A stretch of 64,000 bases of DNA from Methylobacterium haplocladii (GTDB taxonomy: Bacteria; Pseudomonadota; Alphaproteobacteria; Rhizobiales; Beijerinckiaceae), in assembly GCF_007992175.1 (NCBI RefSeq), contig NZ_BJZT01000040.1:25022-89021 (forward strand). Direction: 5' to 3'. Below, piece by piece: positions 50,964-60,116 of this stretch. Every line of letters starts with the position of its first letter. The stretch's first letter is position 1. The notes beneath the pieces were generated by a model that had not been told where the DNA came from, did no database searches, and saw only the letters and a list, made by a program, of their open reading frames with translations. The position numbers and the translations under genes were made by a program.

Positions 50964-53900
50964 ATGAACGTTCAGGTCTCGAGACGCGGCTTGCTGAAGG
51001 GGATCGGCGTCGGTCTCGCCGGCGGGTCGCTCGGTGCCCTCGGCTTCGGTGCCCTGGAGCCGGCCATGGCCGCCTCTGTGCGGCCCTTCAAGCTCGCGCA
51101 GATGAAGGAGACGCGGAACACCTGCCCCTATTGCTCGGTGGCCTGCGGCATCATCCTCTACAGCCTCGGCGACCGCTCGAAGAACGCCAAGTCTTCGGTG
51201 ATGCATGTGGAGGGAGACCCGGACCACCCGGTCAACCGCGGCACGCTCTGTCCGAAGGGCTCGTCGCTCCTCGACTTCATCAAGTCCGAGACGCGCACCA
51301 AGTACCCGATGCACCGCACAGCCGGCTCGTCGGAATTCAAGCGCGTCTCGTGGGATTTCGCCCTCGACCGGATCGCGACGCTCCTCAAGGAGGACCGCGA
51401 CAAGAACTTCATCGCCAAGAACGGCGACCTGACGGTCAACCGATGGACCACCGTCGGCTTCCTCGGCGCCTCGGCCACCTCGAACGAGACGGCGTGGGTC
51501 ACCTACAAAGTGATCCGAAGTATGGGAGCACTGACCTTCGACAATCAGGCGAGGGTTTGACACGGACCATCGGTCGCCAGTTTGGCGCCCTCCTTCGGCC
51601 GTGGTGCGATGACCAACCTCTGGATGGACATCAAGCACGCGGACGTCATCACCGTGATGGGCGGCAATGCCGCCGAAGCGCACCCCTGCGGCTTCAAGTG
51701 GGTGGTGGAAGCCAAGGCGCATAACAACGCCAAGCTCATCGTCGTCGACCCGCGCTTCACCCGTACGGCCTCAGTGGCGGATCTCTACTGCCCGATCCGG
51801 CAGGGGACCGACATCGCCTTTCTCTCGGGCGTGGCGAAGTATCTGATCGACAACGACAAGCTGCAGCACCGCTACGTCGCGGCCTATTCGAACGCGGGCT
51901 TCGTCGTGAAGGAGGGCTTCGACTTCAACGAGGGCCTGTTCACGGGCTACTCGGAGGAGAAGCGCGACTACGACAAGTCGACCTGGGACTACGAGCTCGG
52001 TCCCGACGGCTTCGCGGTCGTCGACGAGACGATGCAGCATCCGCGCTGTGTCATGCAGCTCCTCAAGAAGCACATCGCGGTCTACACGCCCGAGATGGTG
52101 GAGCGGATCTGCGGCTCGCCGAAGGAGACCTTCCTGAAGGTCTGCCAGATGATCGCGACGACCTCGTCCCCCGACCGGACGATGGCCTCGCTCTATGCGC
52201 TCGGCTGGACGCAGCACTCCAAGGGTTCGCAGAACATCCGAGCGATGTGCATCGTGCAGACGCTGCTCGGCAACATCGGCCAGCTCGGCGGCGGCATGCA
52301 GGCGCTCCGCGGCCACTCCAACATCCAGGGGCTCACCGACCTCGGGCTGATGTCGAACCTGATCCCGGGTTACCTCAACATCCCGATCGAGAAGGACGCC
52401 AACTACGCGGACTACATCTCGAAGCGGCAGTTCAAGCCGCTGCGCCCCGGCCAGATGAGCTACTGGCAGAACTACAACAAGTTCTTCGTCTCCTTCCAGA
52501 AGATGATGTGGGGCGAGCACGCAACGAAGGAGAACGACTGGGCCTTCGACTACCTGCCCAAGCTCGACGTGCCGACCTACGACGTGCTGCGCGGCTTCGA
52601 GCTGGCCAAGCAGGGCAAGATGACCGGCTACGTCATCCAGGGCTTCAACCCCCTGATGACGTTCCCCAATCGCGCCAAGATGACGGAAGCCTTCTCGAAG
52701 ATGAAGTTCATCGTCGTGATGGACCCGCTTCAGACCGAGACGGCCCGGTTCTGGGAGAACCACGGCGAGTACAACGACGTCGACTCCTCGCAGATCCAGA
52801 CCGAGGTCTTCGAGCTGCCGACGACCTTGTTCGCGGAAGAGGAAGGCTCGCTCTCCAATTCCAGCCGCTGGCTGCAATGGCACTGGCAGGCGCAGGAAGC
52901 GCCGGGCGAGTGCAAGCCGGACATCGAGATCATGTCCGAGCTGCATCTGCGCATCAAGGCACTGTACAAGCGTGACGGCGGCGCTTTCGCCGACCCGATT
53001 CTGAACCTGTCCTGGAACTATGCGACCGAGGATTCGCCCACTCCGGTTGAGCTCGCGCGCGAGCTGAACGGCTACACGGTGGCTCCCATCACGGATGCCA
53101 GCGGGGCCACGACCCCGGCCGGAAAGCAGCTCGATGGGTTCGCGCAGCTCAAGGACGACGGCTCGACTGCCTGCGGCTGCTGGATCTACTCGGGTTGCTA
53201 CACCGAGAAGGGCAATACCATGGCCCGCCGGGACAACACCGATCCCGGAAACAAGGGTATCGCGCCGAACTGGGCCTTCGCCTGGCCGGCCAACCGCCGC
53301 GTCCTCTACAACCGGGCCTCCTGCGACCCGGAAGGCAAGCCGTGGTCGGAGCGGAAGAAGCTCATCGAATGGAACGGCAAGCAGTGGGTCGGCTTCGACG
53401 TGCCGGACTACGGCGTCACCGTCGCCCCCGACAAGAACATGGGTCCGTTCATCCTGAACCAGGAGGGCGTCGCCCGCCTGTGGACCCGCGGCCTCATGCG
53501 CGACGGCCCGTTCCCGACGCATTACGAGCCGTTCGAGTCGCCGATGGCGAACATCCCGTTCCCCAAGATGAAGGGCAATCCGGTCTCGCGAATCTTCAAG
53601 GGCGACCTGGCCGACCTCGGCACCTCGGCCGAGTTCCCCTATGCCGCGACGAGCTACAGGCTCACCGAGCACTTCCACCAGTGGACCAAGCACTCGCGGA
53701 TCAACGCGATTCTCCAGCCGGAGATGTTCGTCGAGATCTCCGAGCAACTCGCCAAGGAGAAGGGCATCGTCAAAGGTGACTGGGTCCGCGTCTGGTCGAA
53801 GCGCGGCTCGCTCAAGGCCAAGGCCGTGGTCACCAAGCGGATCAAACCGCTGAACTGCGACGGCAAGATCGTCCACGTCGTCGGCCTGCCGCAGCATTGG

Positions 53901-54044
53901 GGCTTCATCGGCAAGACCCGGAACGGCTGGCACCCGAACACGCTCACTCCCGTGGTCGGCGACGCGAACACCGAGACGCCCGAATACAAGGCGTGGCTGG
54001 TGAACATCGAGGCGACGACGCCTCCCAACGACCGCGTCGCGTAA
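50964..54044 (+). CDS. fdnG: Selenocysteine-containing formate dehydrogenase-N catalytic subunit (reads through TGA 51558)
   Basis: This is one gene of 1026 residues with selenocysteine at 199, encoded by TGA 51558-51560. The frame continues on both sides of the TGA, and the context ARV-Sec-HGPSVASLAPSFGRGAMTN matches E. coli FdnG (1015 residues, Sec196). The twin-arginine signal SRRGLLK and the 4Fe-4S motif CPYCSVACG ... CPKG are at the N-terminus. The molybdopterin domains follow (MGGNAAEAHPCGFKW, VVDPRFTRTASVADLYCPIR, LGWTQHSKGSQNIRAM). It oxidises formate at a molybdenum or tungsten bis-MGD site on the periplasmic side. A conventional gene finder would split it at the TGA. It heads the operon with beta, gamma, fdhE and selB downstream. 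Confidence 0.96.
51558..51593 (+). promoter_or_regulatory. Bacterial SECIS element directing selenocysteine insertion at TGA 51558
   Basis: After the TGA, G72-G73, a bulged T74 and C75-C78 pair with GGCG and CC at 51584-51589, leaving the apical loop AGTTT (51579-51583). This is the E. coli-type SelB-binding hairpin: bulged U below a short stem and a loop with GU. The bulged U is in the same codon position as in E. coli fdhF. The coded residues HGPSVASLA are also conserved. Confidence 0.85.
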
Positions 54045-54059
54045 GGGGAGCGCTCAGCC

Positions 54060-54992
54060 ATGGCCGATTACAGCTCCCTCGACATCCGGCAGCGCTCCGC
54101 CTCCACGGGAACGCCGCCCGACATCCGCCGCCAACAGGAGGTCGCCAAGCTCATCGACGTCTCGAAGTGCATCGGCTGCAAGGCCTGCCAGTCGGCGTGC
54201 GAGGAATGGAACGACCTGCGCGACGACGTCGGCATCAATGTCGGCGTCTACGACAACCCGCACGATCTGACGGCGAAATCCTGGACCCTGATGCGGTTCA
54301 CGGAATACGAGAACGCCGAGACCAACAACCTCGAATGGCTGATCCGCAAGGACGGCTGCATGCACTGCACCGATCCGGGCTGCCTCAAGGCCTGCCCGTC
54401 GCCGGGCGCGATCGTGCAGTACTCGAACGGCATCGTCGACTTCGTCGAGGATCACTGCATCGGCTGCGGCTATTGCGTGAAGGGCTGCCCCTTCAACATT
54501 CCGCGTATCTCGAAGACCGACAACAAGGCCTACAAGTGCACCTTGTGCTCCGACCGCGTCGCGGTCGGACAGGCGCCGGCCTGCGCCAAGGCCTGCCCGA
54601 CCGGGTCGATCATGTTCGGCACCAAGGAGGCCATGATCGAGCAGGCGAACGACCGGGTCGTCGACCTCAAGTCGCGCGGCTTCGACAAGGCGGGGCTGTA
54701 TGACCCGGCCGGCGTCGGCGGCACGCACGTGATGTACGTGCTCCACCATGCCGACAAGCCGCAGCTCTATGCCGGTCTGCCGAACGACCCGAAGATCTCG
54801 CCGCTCGTCGCCTTCTGGAAGGGCGGCGCGAAGGTGATGGGTCTCGCCACGATGGGCTTCGCGGCGCTCGCCGGGTTCTTCCACTACGTCACCGCCGGGC
54901 CGAACGAGGTCGAGGCGGAGGAAGAGGAAGAGGCGATCGACATGAAGGCGCGCGGCGCCCGCCGGAGCGCCGACGAGATCAGGCCTTCATGA
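54060..54992 (+). CDS. fdnH: Formate dehydrogenase-N iron-sulfur (beta) subunit
   Basis: The 310-residue protein has four ferredoxin-type cysteine clusters: CIGCKACQSACEEW, CMHCTDPGCLKACPSPG, CIGCGYCVKGCPFNIPRI and CTLCSDRVAVGQAPACAKACP. They bind four 4Fe-4S clusters that carry electrons from the alpha subunit to the membrane heme subunit. A C-terminal membrane segment (AKVMGLATMGFAALAGFFHYV) and an acidic tail follow, as in FdnH (294 residues). It starts 15 bp after fdnG. It has no signal peptide of its own, as expected for co-export with FdnG through Tat. Confidence 0.95.
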   Translation: MADYSSLDIRQRSASTGTPPDIRRQQEVAKLIDVSKCIGCKACQSACEEWNDLRDDVGINVGVYDNPHDLTAKSWTLMRFTEYENAETNNLEWLIRKDGCMHCTDPGCLKACPSPGAIVQYSNGIVDFVEDHCIGCGYCVKGCPFNIPRISKTDNKAYKCTLCSDRVAVGQAPACAKACPTGSIMFGTKEAMIEQANDRVVDLKSRGFDKAGLYDPAGVGGTHVMYVLHHADKPQLYAGLPNDPKISPLVAFWKGGAKVMGLATMGFAALAGFFHYVTAGPNEVEAEEEEEAIDMKARGARRSADEIRPS

Positions 54993-55053
54993 CCGACCGA
55001 GGGAGCGTGGACACGACGACGGCGTTGTACAGACAGAGATCGGGACAAGTCCG

Positions 55054-55782
55054 ATGACGATCCATACCGATGTCCGGGACGGCGAGCCCCACCCCCTGCG
55101 GGAGGTGAAGGCCGAGACGCCCGAGGTCATGTACGTGCCGCGCTATTCCGGGCTGCAGCGTGTCAACCACTGGGTCACGGCGATCCTGTTCACGCTGCTC
55201 GCGCTGTCGGGCCTTGCGATGTTCACACCCTACCTGTTCTCGCTCACCGGCCTGTTCGGCGGCGGGGCGGCGACGCGGGCGATCCATCCGTGGTTCGGCG
55301 TGGCCTTGGCCATCAGCTTCGCACTGCTGTTCCTGAAGTTCTGGCGCCTGAACATCCCCAACAAGGACGACGTCGCCTGGTCGATGAAGATCGGCGACGT
55401 CGTGACCAACCGCGAGGACCGCCTGCCCGAACTCGGCAAGTACAATGCCGGGCAGAAGGGTGTGTTCTGGGGACAGACCGTGCTGATTGGCGTGATGTTC
55501 GTCTCGGGCCTGATCATCTGGGAACAGTACTTCTACGAGTACACCACCATCGAGACGCAGCGCTGGGCGCTGCTCGCCCACTCCCTGGCGGCAATCGGCG
55601 CCATCGCGATCATCCTCGTCCACATCTATGCCGGCATCTGGGTGCGCGGCACCGGGCGCGCGATGATGCGTGGCACCGTCACCGGCGGTTGGGCCTATCG
55701 GCATCACCGCAAATGGCTGCGCCAGATCACGGGCGACAAGCCCGCTGCCGGCGCCAAGCCCGTCGAGAAGCGCGGACACTGA
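55054..55782 (+). CDS. fdnI: Formate dehydrogenase-N cytochrome b556 (gamma) subunit
   Basis: The 242-residue protein has four membrane segments and the histidine pattern of the FdnI/HydC b-type cytochromes: GLQRVNHWVTAILFTLLAL, AIHPWFGVALAISFALLF, and RWALLAHSLAAIGAIAIILVHIYAGIWV. It binds two hemes b and passes electrons to the quinone pool, completing the alpha-beta-gamma enzyme. The N-terminal 30 residues are soluble. It is 62 bp after fdnH and directly precedes fdhE (4 bp). Confidence 0.93.
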   Translation: MTIHTDVRDGEPHPLREVKAETPEVMYVPRYSGLQRVNHWVTAILFTLLALSGLAMFTPYLFSLTGLFGGGAATRAIHPWFGVALAISFALLFLKFWRLNIPNKDDVAWSMKIGDVVTNREDRLPELGKYNAGQKGVFWGQTVLIGVMFVSGLIIWEQYFYEYTTIETQRWALLAHSLAAIGAIAIILVHIYAGIWVRGTGRAMMRGTVTGGWAYRHHRKWLRQITGDKPAAGAKPVEKRGH

Positions 55783-55785
55783 TCC

Positions 55786-56784
55786 TTGGCCCGATTGTTC
55801 AGGCGCGGCGGCCCCCCTCCGGAGGCCGCCGCCGAGACGACGCCCGGTGACGCCCCGGCCCGCACCTTCGCGGACATCCAGCCCGACCCCGATCGCATCG
55901 GCATCTTCGGCTCGGTCCCCTTCGTGCGGCTGCCGGCGCCGGCCAGACTGTTTTCGGAGCGGGCGAGGCGGCTGAAGACGCTGGCCTCCGGGCACCCGCT
56001 CGAAGGGTATCTCGACCTGCTGGCGCGGATTGCCACGGCGCAGGCCGACGTCGTGGCGCAGCGTGCGGCCGTCGGCGAGCGGGCCGTCGTGCCGCCGGCC
56101 GAGGACGTCGCACTCCGCACCGACAACGGCATGCCGCCGCTTTCGCGCAGCCTGCTGAGCGACGATCCCAGCTTCCTCGCCAGCCTCGACCGGCTACTCG
56201 CCGTCATCGACCTGTCGAGCGCCACCGAGGCCGCGCAGTTCGCCCGCGATGCGCTCCGTGCAGCTCCGTCCGACGAGCGGCTCGAACTGGCTGTTCAGGT
56301 CTTCGAGGGCGCCTTCCTCGTCGAGCGCATGGCCGAATGCGTCTTCGTCGCCGCAGCGCTTCAGGTCTTCCTCGCGGAACAGGCCGCCGCCCTCGACGAG
56401 AAGACCTTGAAACCCGTCGCCGAGGGCGTCTGCCCCTGCTGCGGCGGTGCGCCGACAGCCAGCCTCGTCGTCGGCTGGACGCCGGCCGACAAGGCCCGCT
56501 ACCTGTCCTGCTCGCTCTGCGGGACGCTATGGAATCACGTCCGTATCCGCTGCACCGCCTGCGGCTCCGGCGAGGGCATCAGCTATTACGGGCTCGATGA
56601 AGCCTCGAAGGACGTGCAGGTCGAAACCTGCACGAGTTGCAACAGCTACCTCAAGCACCTGCACCAGCATCGCGATCCGGCGCTCGATCCGGTCGCCGAC
56701 GATGTCGCCTCCTATGGCCTCGATCTCAAGATTGCCGAAGAGGGCTTTCGCAGAGCCGGCTTGAACCTGCTGTTCGTCTTCTGA
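55786..56784 (+). CDS. fdhE: Formate dehydrogenase accessory protein FdhE
   Basis: The TTG start at 55786 gives 332 residues, and no better ATG is present early. The C-terminal half carries the FdhE rubredoxin-like zinc/iron motifs: CPCCGGAPTASLVVG, CSLCGTLWNHVRIRCTACGS and CTSCNSYLKH (four CXXC pairs). The N-terminal half is helical. FdhE is needed for maturation of FdnGHI/FdoGHI-type respiratory formate dehydrogenases in the cytoplasm before Tat export. Its place between fdnI and selB supports the selenoprotein reading of fdnG. Confidence 0.93.
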   Translation: MARLFRRGGPPPEAAAETTPGDAPARTFADIQPDPDRIGIFGSVPFVRLPAPARLFSERARRLKTLASGHPLEGYLDLLARIATAQADVVAQRAAVGERAVVPPAEDVALRTDNGMPPLSRSLLSDDPSFLASLDRLLAVIDLSSATEAAQFARDALRAAPSDERLELAVQVFEGAFLVERMAECVFVAAALQVFLAEQAAALDEKTLKPVAEGVCPCCGGAPTASLVVGWTPADKARYLSCSLCGTLWNHVRIRCTACGSGEGISYYGLDEASKDVQVETCTSCNSYLKHLHQHRDPALDPVADDVASYGLDLKIAEEGFRRAGLNLLFVF

Positions 56785-56907
56785 ACCCTGCAACATTCTT
56801 ATTGCGGGCAATTCAATTGTCCAATCGAAGATTGTGCTTCTCCCGGCCGATGGAGCCGGCTATGAGGTCGTCGCGACGTTCCCTCCTCCGACTGCTCCGG
56901 CATCGCC

Positions 56908-58815
56908 TTGACCCCATCGCTCCTCGTCGGCGTGATCGGCCACGTCGATCACGGTAAGACCGCCCTCGTCCGCGCCCTCACCGGCATCGACACCGACCGC
57001 CTCAAGGAAGAGAAGGCGCGCGGCGTCTCGATCGTACCGGGCTTCGCTCTGCTGAAGCCGGCCGGCGCCGAGGCGGGCGAGATCGATCTCGTCGACCTGC
57101 CCGGCCACGAGCGTTTCGTGCGCGCGATGATCTCCGGCGCGACCGGCATGCGCGCTGTGTTGCTCGCCGTCGATGCCAACGAGGGCATCAAGCCCCAGAC
57201 GGTGGAACATCTCGAGATCGCCCGCCTCATCGGCGTGCGTCGCGGTGTCATCGCGCTGACGAAATGCGATCTGGTCGGTGCGGAGACGATCGCCGCACGC
57301 AAGGCCGAACTCTTGGCGGTCGCGACCCGCGCCGGCATCGAACAGCCGAAACTGGTGGCGACTTCGGTGCTCGCCGATACCGGTCTCGCCGAACTCCGCG
57401 CGGCCCTGAGCGACCTGTTGCGGGAGGCCCCGCCTTCCGGGGACGACGGCTTCCCCTACCTGCCGATCGACCGCGTCTTTGCGCGGCCGGGGTTCGGCGC
57501 CGTCGTCACCGGCACCCTGCGGCGCGGACGGCTGACGGTCGGAGATCGAGTCGCGATCATGCCGGGCCAAATCGGCGCCACGGTCCGCAGCCTCCAGATC
57601 CATGGCCGCCCGGTGCAGGTCGCCGAGCCGGGTCGCCGCACGGCCGTGGCGCTTCGCGGGGTCGAGATCGGCGACCTGCACCGCGGACAGGCCCTGGCCG
57701 CACCGGACATGCTGACCACCGGCCGATGGATCGACGTGGTGCTGACGGCGGTCGTGAGCGCCGAAGCGCCGCTCGAAGGCGGCACGGCCTGCCGCCTCCT
57801 GTTCGGCACCACGGAAGTGGCCGCGCGCCTGCGCCTGCTCGACCGCGACAGGCTGGAGCCCGGAGCGAGCACCCTGGCACAACTCCGCACCGACGAGGAT
57901 ATCGCGGTGCCGGCCCGCGAACCCTTCATCCTCCGCCTCGACTCGCCCTCGGTCACCGTGGCGGGAGGCCGAATCCTCGATCCGCTGGCGCGACGCCGCA
58001 AGCGGCACGATGCACGGGTGCACGCGGAGCTCGCCGTCACCGCCGCCGGCAAGCCGAAGGACACCCTCGCCACGCGGCTTGCGCGCGACGGCGCAGCGGG
58101 CACGCCGCTCGTGGACCTCGCTCGGTTGGTCGGGATCGCCCCGGACCGGGTGCGGCGCGGCCTGACGGAACTCGGCGCCCGCGAGATCGGCGACCGTTTT
58201 CTCGGCGCTCCCGCCTTCGCCGGCCTGCGAGAGGCGCTGCTGGCCGCTCTGGCGCTCCACCATCGCGATCATTCCATCGAGCACGGCCTGCCACTCGACC
58301 GTCTCGCACGCGCCGTCACGGCCGGCGAGACCGTCGTCACGGCCGCCCTGCGCGATCTCGTAGCGACGCGCGACGTGGTCCAGGCCGGCCCGCTGTTCCG
58401 TCGCGCCGATTTCGATCCGGGACGACACGAGACCGAGCATGTCCGGGTCCTCGAGGCCGCTTTCCGCCAGGGGGCGCTGTCGCCTCCCGACGAAGTCGAG
58501 ATCGTGGGGAGGGACATCCGGCGACGCGAAGCGCTGACCTATCTGCTCGCGGCGGGAACGCTGATCCGGGCGCTCGACCGCGTCCAGAAGCGGACGATCC
58601 TGTTCCACAAGGACGCCATCACCGCCGGCAAGGCCCAGCTCGCCAGGAGTTTCCCGGCGGCGACCGTGCCAGATTCCGGATTTCTGGCGAAGGAGGCCGG
58701 TGCGGCGCTGGGGATCTCGCGAAAGTTCTCGATCCCGCTGCTTGAGCATCTCGACGCGGTGCGATTCACGCGCCGCGTCGGCGACCGCCGGATCTTCGTG
58801 GAGGGCGACGCTTAA
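56908..58815 (+). CDS. selB: Selenocysteine-specific translation elongation factor SelB
   Basis: The TTG start at 56908 gives 635 residues. An EF-Tu-like GTPase part begins GVIGHVDHGKTALVRALTGIDTD (G1), with DLPGHERFVRAMISG (G3) and ALTKCDLVG (G4). Domains 2 and 3 follow. The C-terminal half is a series of winged helices that bind the SECIS hairpin (DLARLVGIAPDRVRRGLTEL ... RKFSIPLLEHLDAVRFTRRVGDRRI). It delivers Sec-tRNA(Sec) at in-frame UGA. It lies directly behind fdhE, matching the TGA in fdnG. selA, selC and selD are not in this window. The 123-bp gap before it holds no tRNA-like sequence. Confidence 0.96.
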   Translation: MTPSLLVGVIGHVDHGKTALVRALTGIDTDRLKEEKARGVSIVPGFALLKPAGAEAGEIDLVDLPGHERFVRAMISGATGMRAVLLAVDANEGIKPQTVEHLEIARLIGVRRGVIALTKCDLVGAETIAARKAELLAVATRAGIEQPKLVATSVLADTGLAELRAALSDLLREAPPSGDDGFPYLPIDRVFARPGFGAVVTGTLRRGRLTVGDRVAIMPGQIGATVRSLQIHGRPVQVAEPGRRTAVALRGVEIGDLHRGQALAAPDMLTTGRWIDVVLTAVVSAEAPLEGGTACRLLFGTTEVAARLRLLDRDRLEPGASTLAQLRTDEDIAVPAREPFILRLDSPSVTVAGGRILDPLARRRKRHDARVHAELAVTAAGKPKDTLATRLARDGAAGTPLVDLARLVGIAPDRVRRGLTELGAREIGDRFLGAPAFAGLREALLAALALHHRDHSIEHGLPLDRLARAVTAGETVVTAALRDLVATRDVVQAGPLFRRADFDPGRHETEHVRVLEAAFRQGALSPPDEVEIVGRDIRRREALTYLLAAGTLIRALDRVQKRTILFHKDAITAGKAQLARSFPAATVPDSGFLAKEAGAALGISRKFSIPLLEHLDAVRFTRRVGDRRIFVEGDA

Positions 58816-60116
58816 GCGATAAGCGCGGCGGTCACGTCCTTGAGCGTCGGCAACTTGCGGATCGGTCCGATCGCCGCGAGCGTCGGCGCACCGGCGATCA
58901 CGGCCCGACCGGCCGCGCGCACGTCGTCCACGGTGACGGCATCGACCTTGGCGATCACCTCGCCGGAGGGGATGACGCGGCCCCAGGCCAGGAGTTGCCG
59001 GGCGTTGCGCTCGATGCGGCCGCCGGGCGTCTCAAGGGCCGAGAGCAGCGAGACCTTGAGCTGCGCCTTCGCGCGGGCGAGTTCGACCTCGTCGAGCTCG
59101 ACCGTCGCCGTCCGCGTCGTGGCGATGGCGACCTCGACCAGCTCGCGCAGATCCGCACCCGAGGTACCGGCGCCGATGCCGAACAGGCCACAATCCGAGA
59201 AGGGCCAGTGGAAGGCCTGGATGTCGTAGGCGAGGCCGCGGGTCTCGCGCACCTCGTGCCAGAGGCGCGAGGTCAGTCCGCCACCGAGCACCTGCGCGAA
59301 CAGGTGCAGCGCGTAATAGCCGTCGTCGCGAAACGAGAGGCCGGGCAGGCCGAGCACGAGGTTCGCCTGTTCCAGCTTCTTCTGCATGCGCCGCTCGCCG
59401 CCGACATAGCGGCCGGAAACCACGTCCTGCGACGGGGCGGACTTCAGATCACCGAACAGCCGCTCGCCCGCCTCGACGATCTCCTCGTGCGAGACGGCGC
59501 CGGCCGCAGCCAGCACCATGCGCTCCGGCACGTATTCGCGCGCGATAAAGGCCTCGATGCCCTCCCGCGAAAAACTCGTGATCGTCTCGGGCCGACCCAG
59601 GATCGGCCGGCCGATCGGCTGATCGGGAAACGCCGTCTCGACGAAGGCGTCGTAGACCACGTCGTCCGGCGTATCCTCGACTGCCGCGTATTCCTGCAGG
59701 ATCACACCTTTCTCGCGAGACAGCTCGCCAGCCTCGAAGGTCGAGCGAGTCAGGATGTCGCCGAGCACGTCCAGGGCGACGCCGACGTCCTCGCCGAGCA
59801 CGCGGGCGGTGTAGCTCGTGCTCTCGGTGCTGGTGGCGGCGTTGATCTCGCCTCCGACATTCTCGATGTCCTCGGCGATGCGTCGGGCGGAGCGCGTCTG
59901 CGTGCCCTTGAACGCCATGTGCTCGATGAGATGGCTGAGGCCGTGCTCCTCGGGCCGCTCGTGGCGTGAGCCGGCGCCGACATACACCCCGAGCGATGCG
60001 GTCGCGACGCCGGGGATCGCCTCCGTCGCGATGATGAGGCCGTTGGCGAGCCGGGCGATCTTCAGGTCGGGCGAGGCGCCGAACGTCGAAAAGTGCTTGT
60101 TCATGAGGTCAGGCAC
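58812..60116 (-). CDS. M16-family zinc metallopeptidase (processing-peptidase-like)
   Basis: The 434-residue protein carries the inverted zinc motif HLIEH (His62, Glu65, His66) in GLSHLIEHMAFKGTQ, with the distal glutamate in the following helix region. This makes it the catalytic, beta-MPP-like member. The second half has the inactive-domain pattern GLPGLSFRDDGYYALHLFAQVLGGGLTSRLW. Such peptidases are common next to thrC in Rhizobiales. A periplasmic location is not supported, since there is no signal peptide. The start could be 60116 or 60104 (MNKHF). The former overlaps the thrC stop by 8 bp. It is convergent with selB, overlapping by 4 bp. Confidence 0.9.
   Translation of the reverse strand: MPDLMNKHFSTFGASPDLKIARLANGLIIATEAIPGVATASLGVYVGAGSRHERPEEHGLSHLIEHMAFKGTQTRSARRIAEDIENVGGEINAATSTESTSYTARVLGEDVGVALDVLGDILTRSTFEAGELSREKGVILQEYAAVEDTPDDVVYDAFVETAFPDQPIGRPILGRPETITSFSREGIEAFIAREYVPERMVLAAAGAVSHEEIVEAGERLFGDLKSAPSQDVVSGRYVGGERRMQKKLEQANLVLGLPGLSFRDDGYYALHLFAQVLGGGLTSRLWHEVRETRGLAYDIQAFHWPFSDCGLFGIGAGTSGADLRELVEVAIATTRTATVELDEVELARAKAQLKVSLLSALETPGGRIERNARQLLAWGRVIPSGEVIAKVDAVTVDDVRAAGRAVIAGAPTLAAIGPIRKLPTLKDVTAALIA

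Noticed and set aside
50832..54044. Formate dehydrogenase as a pseudogene or as two separate genes split at 51558-51609
   Set aside because: Both halves are in the same frame, the single TGA falls on the selenocysteine position, a SECIS hairpin follows and selB is in the operon.
56785..56907. Possible tRNA-Sec (selC) in the fdhE-selB gap
   Set aside because: The 123 bp show no acceptor-stem complementarity, no T-loop sequence and no UCA anticodon context.
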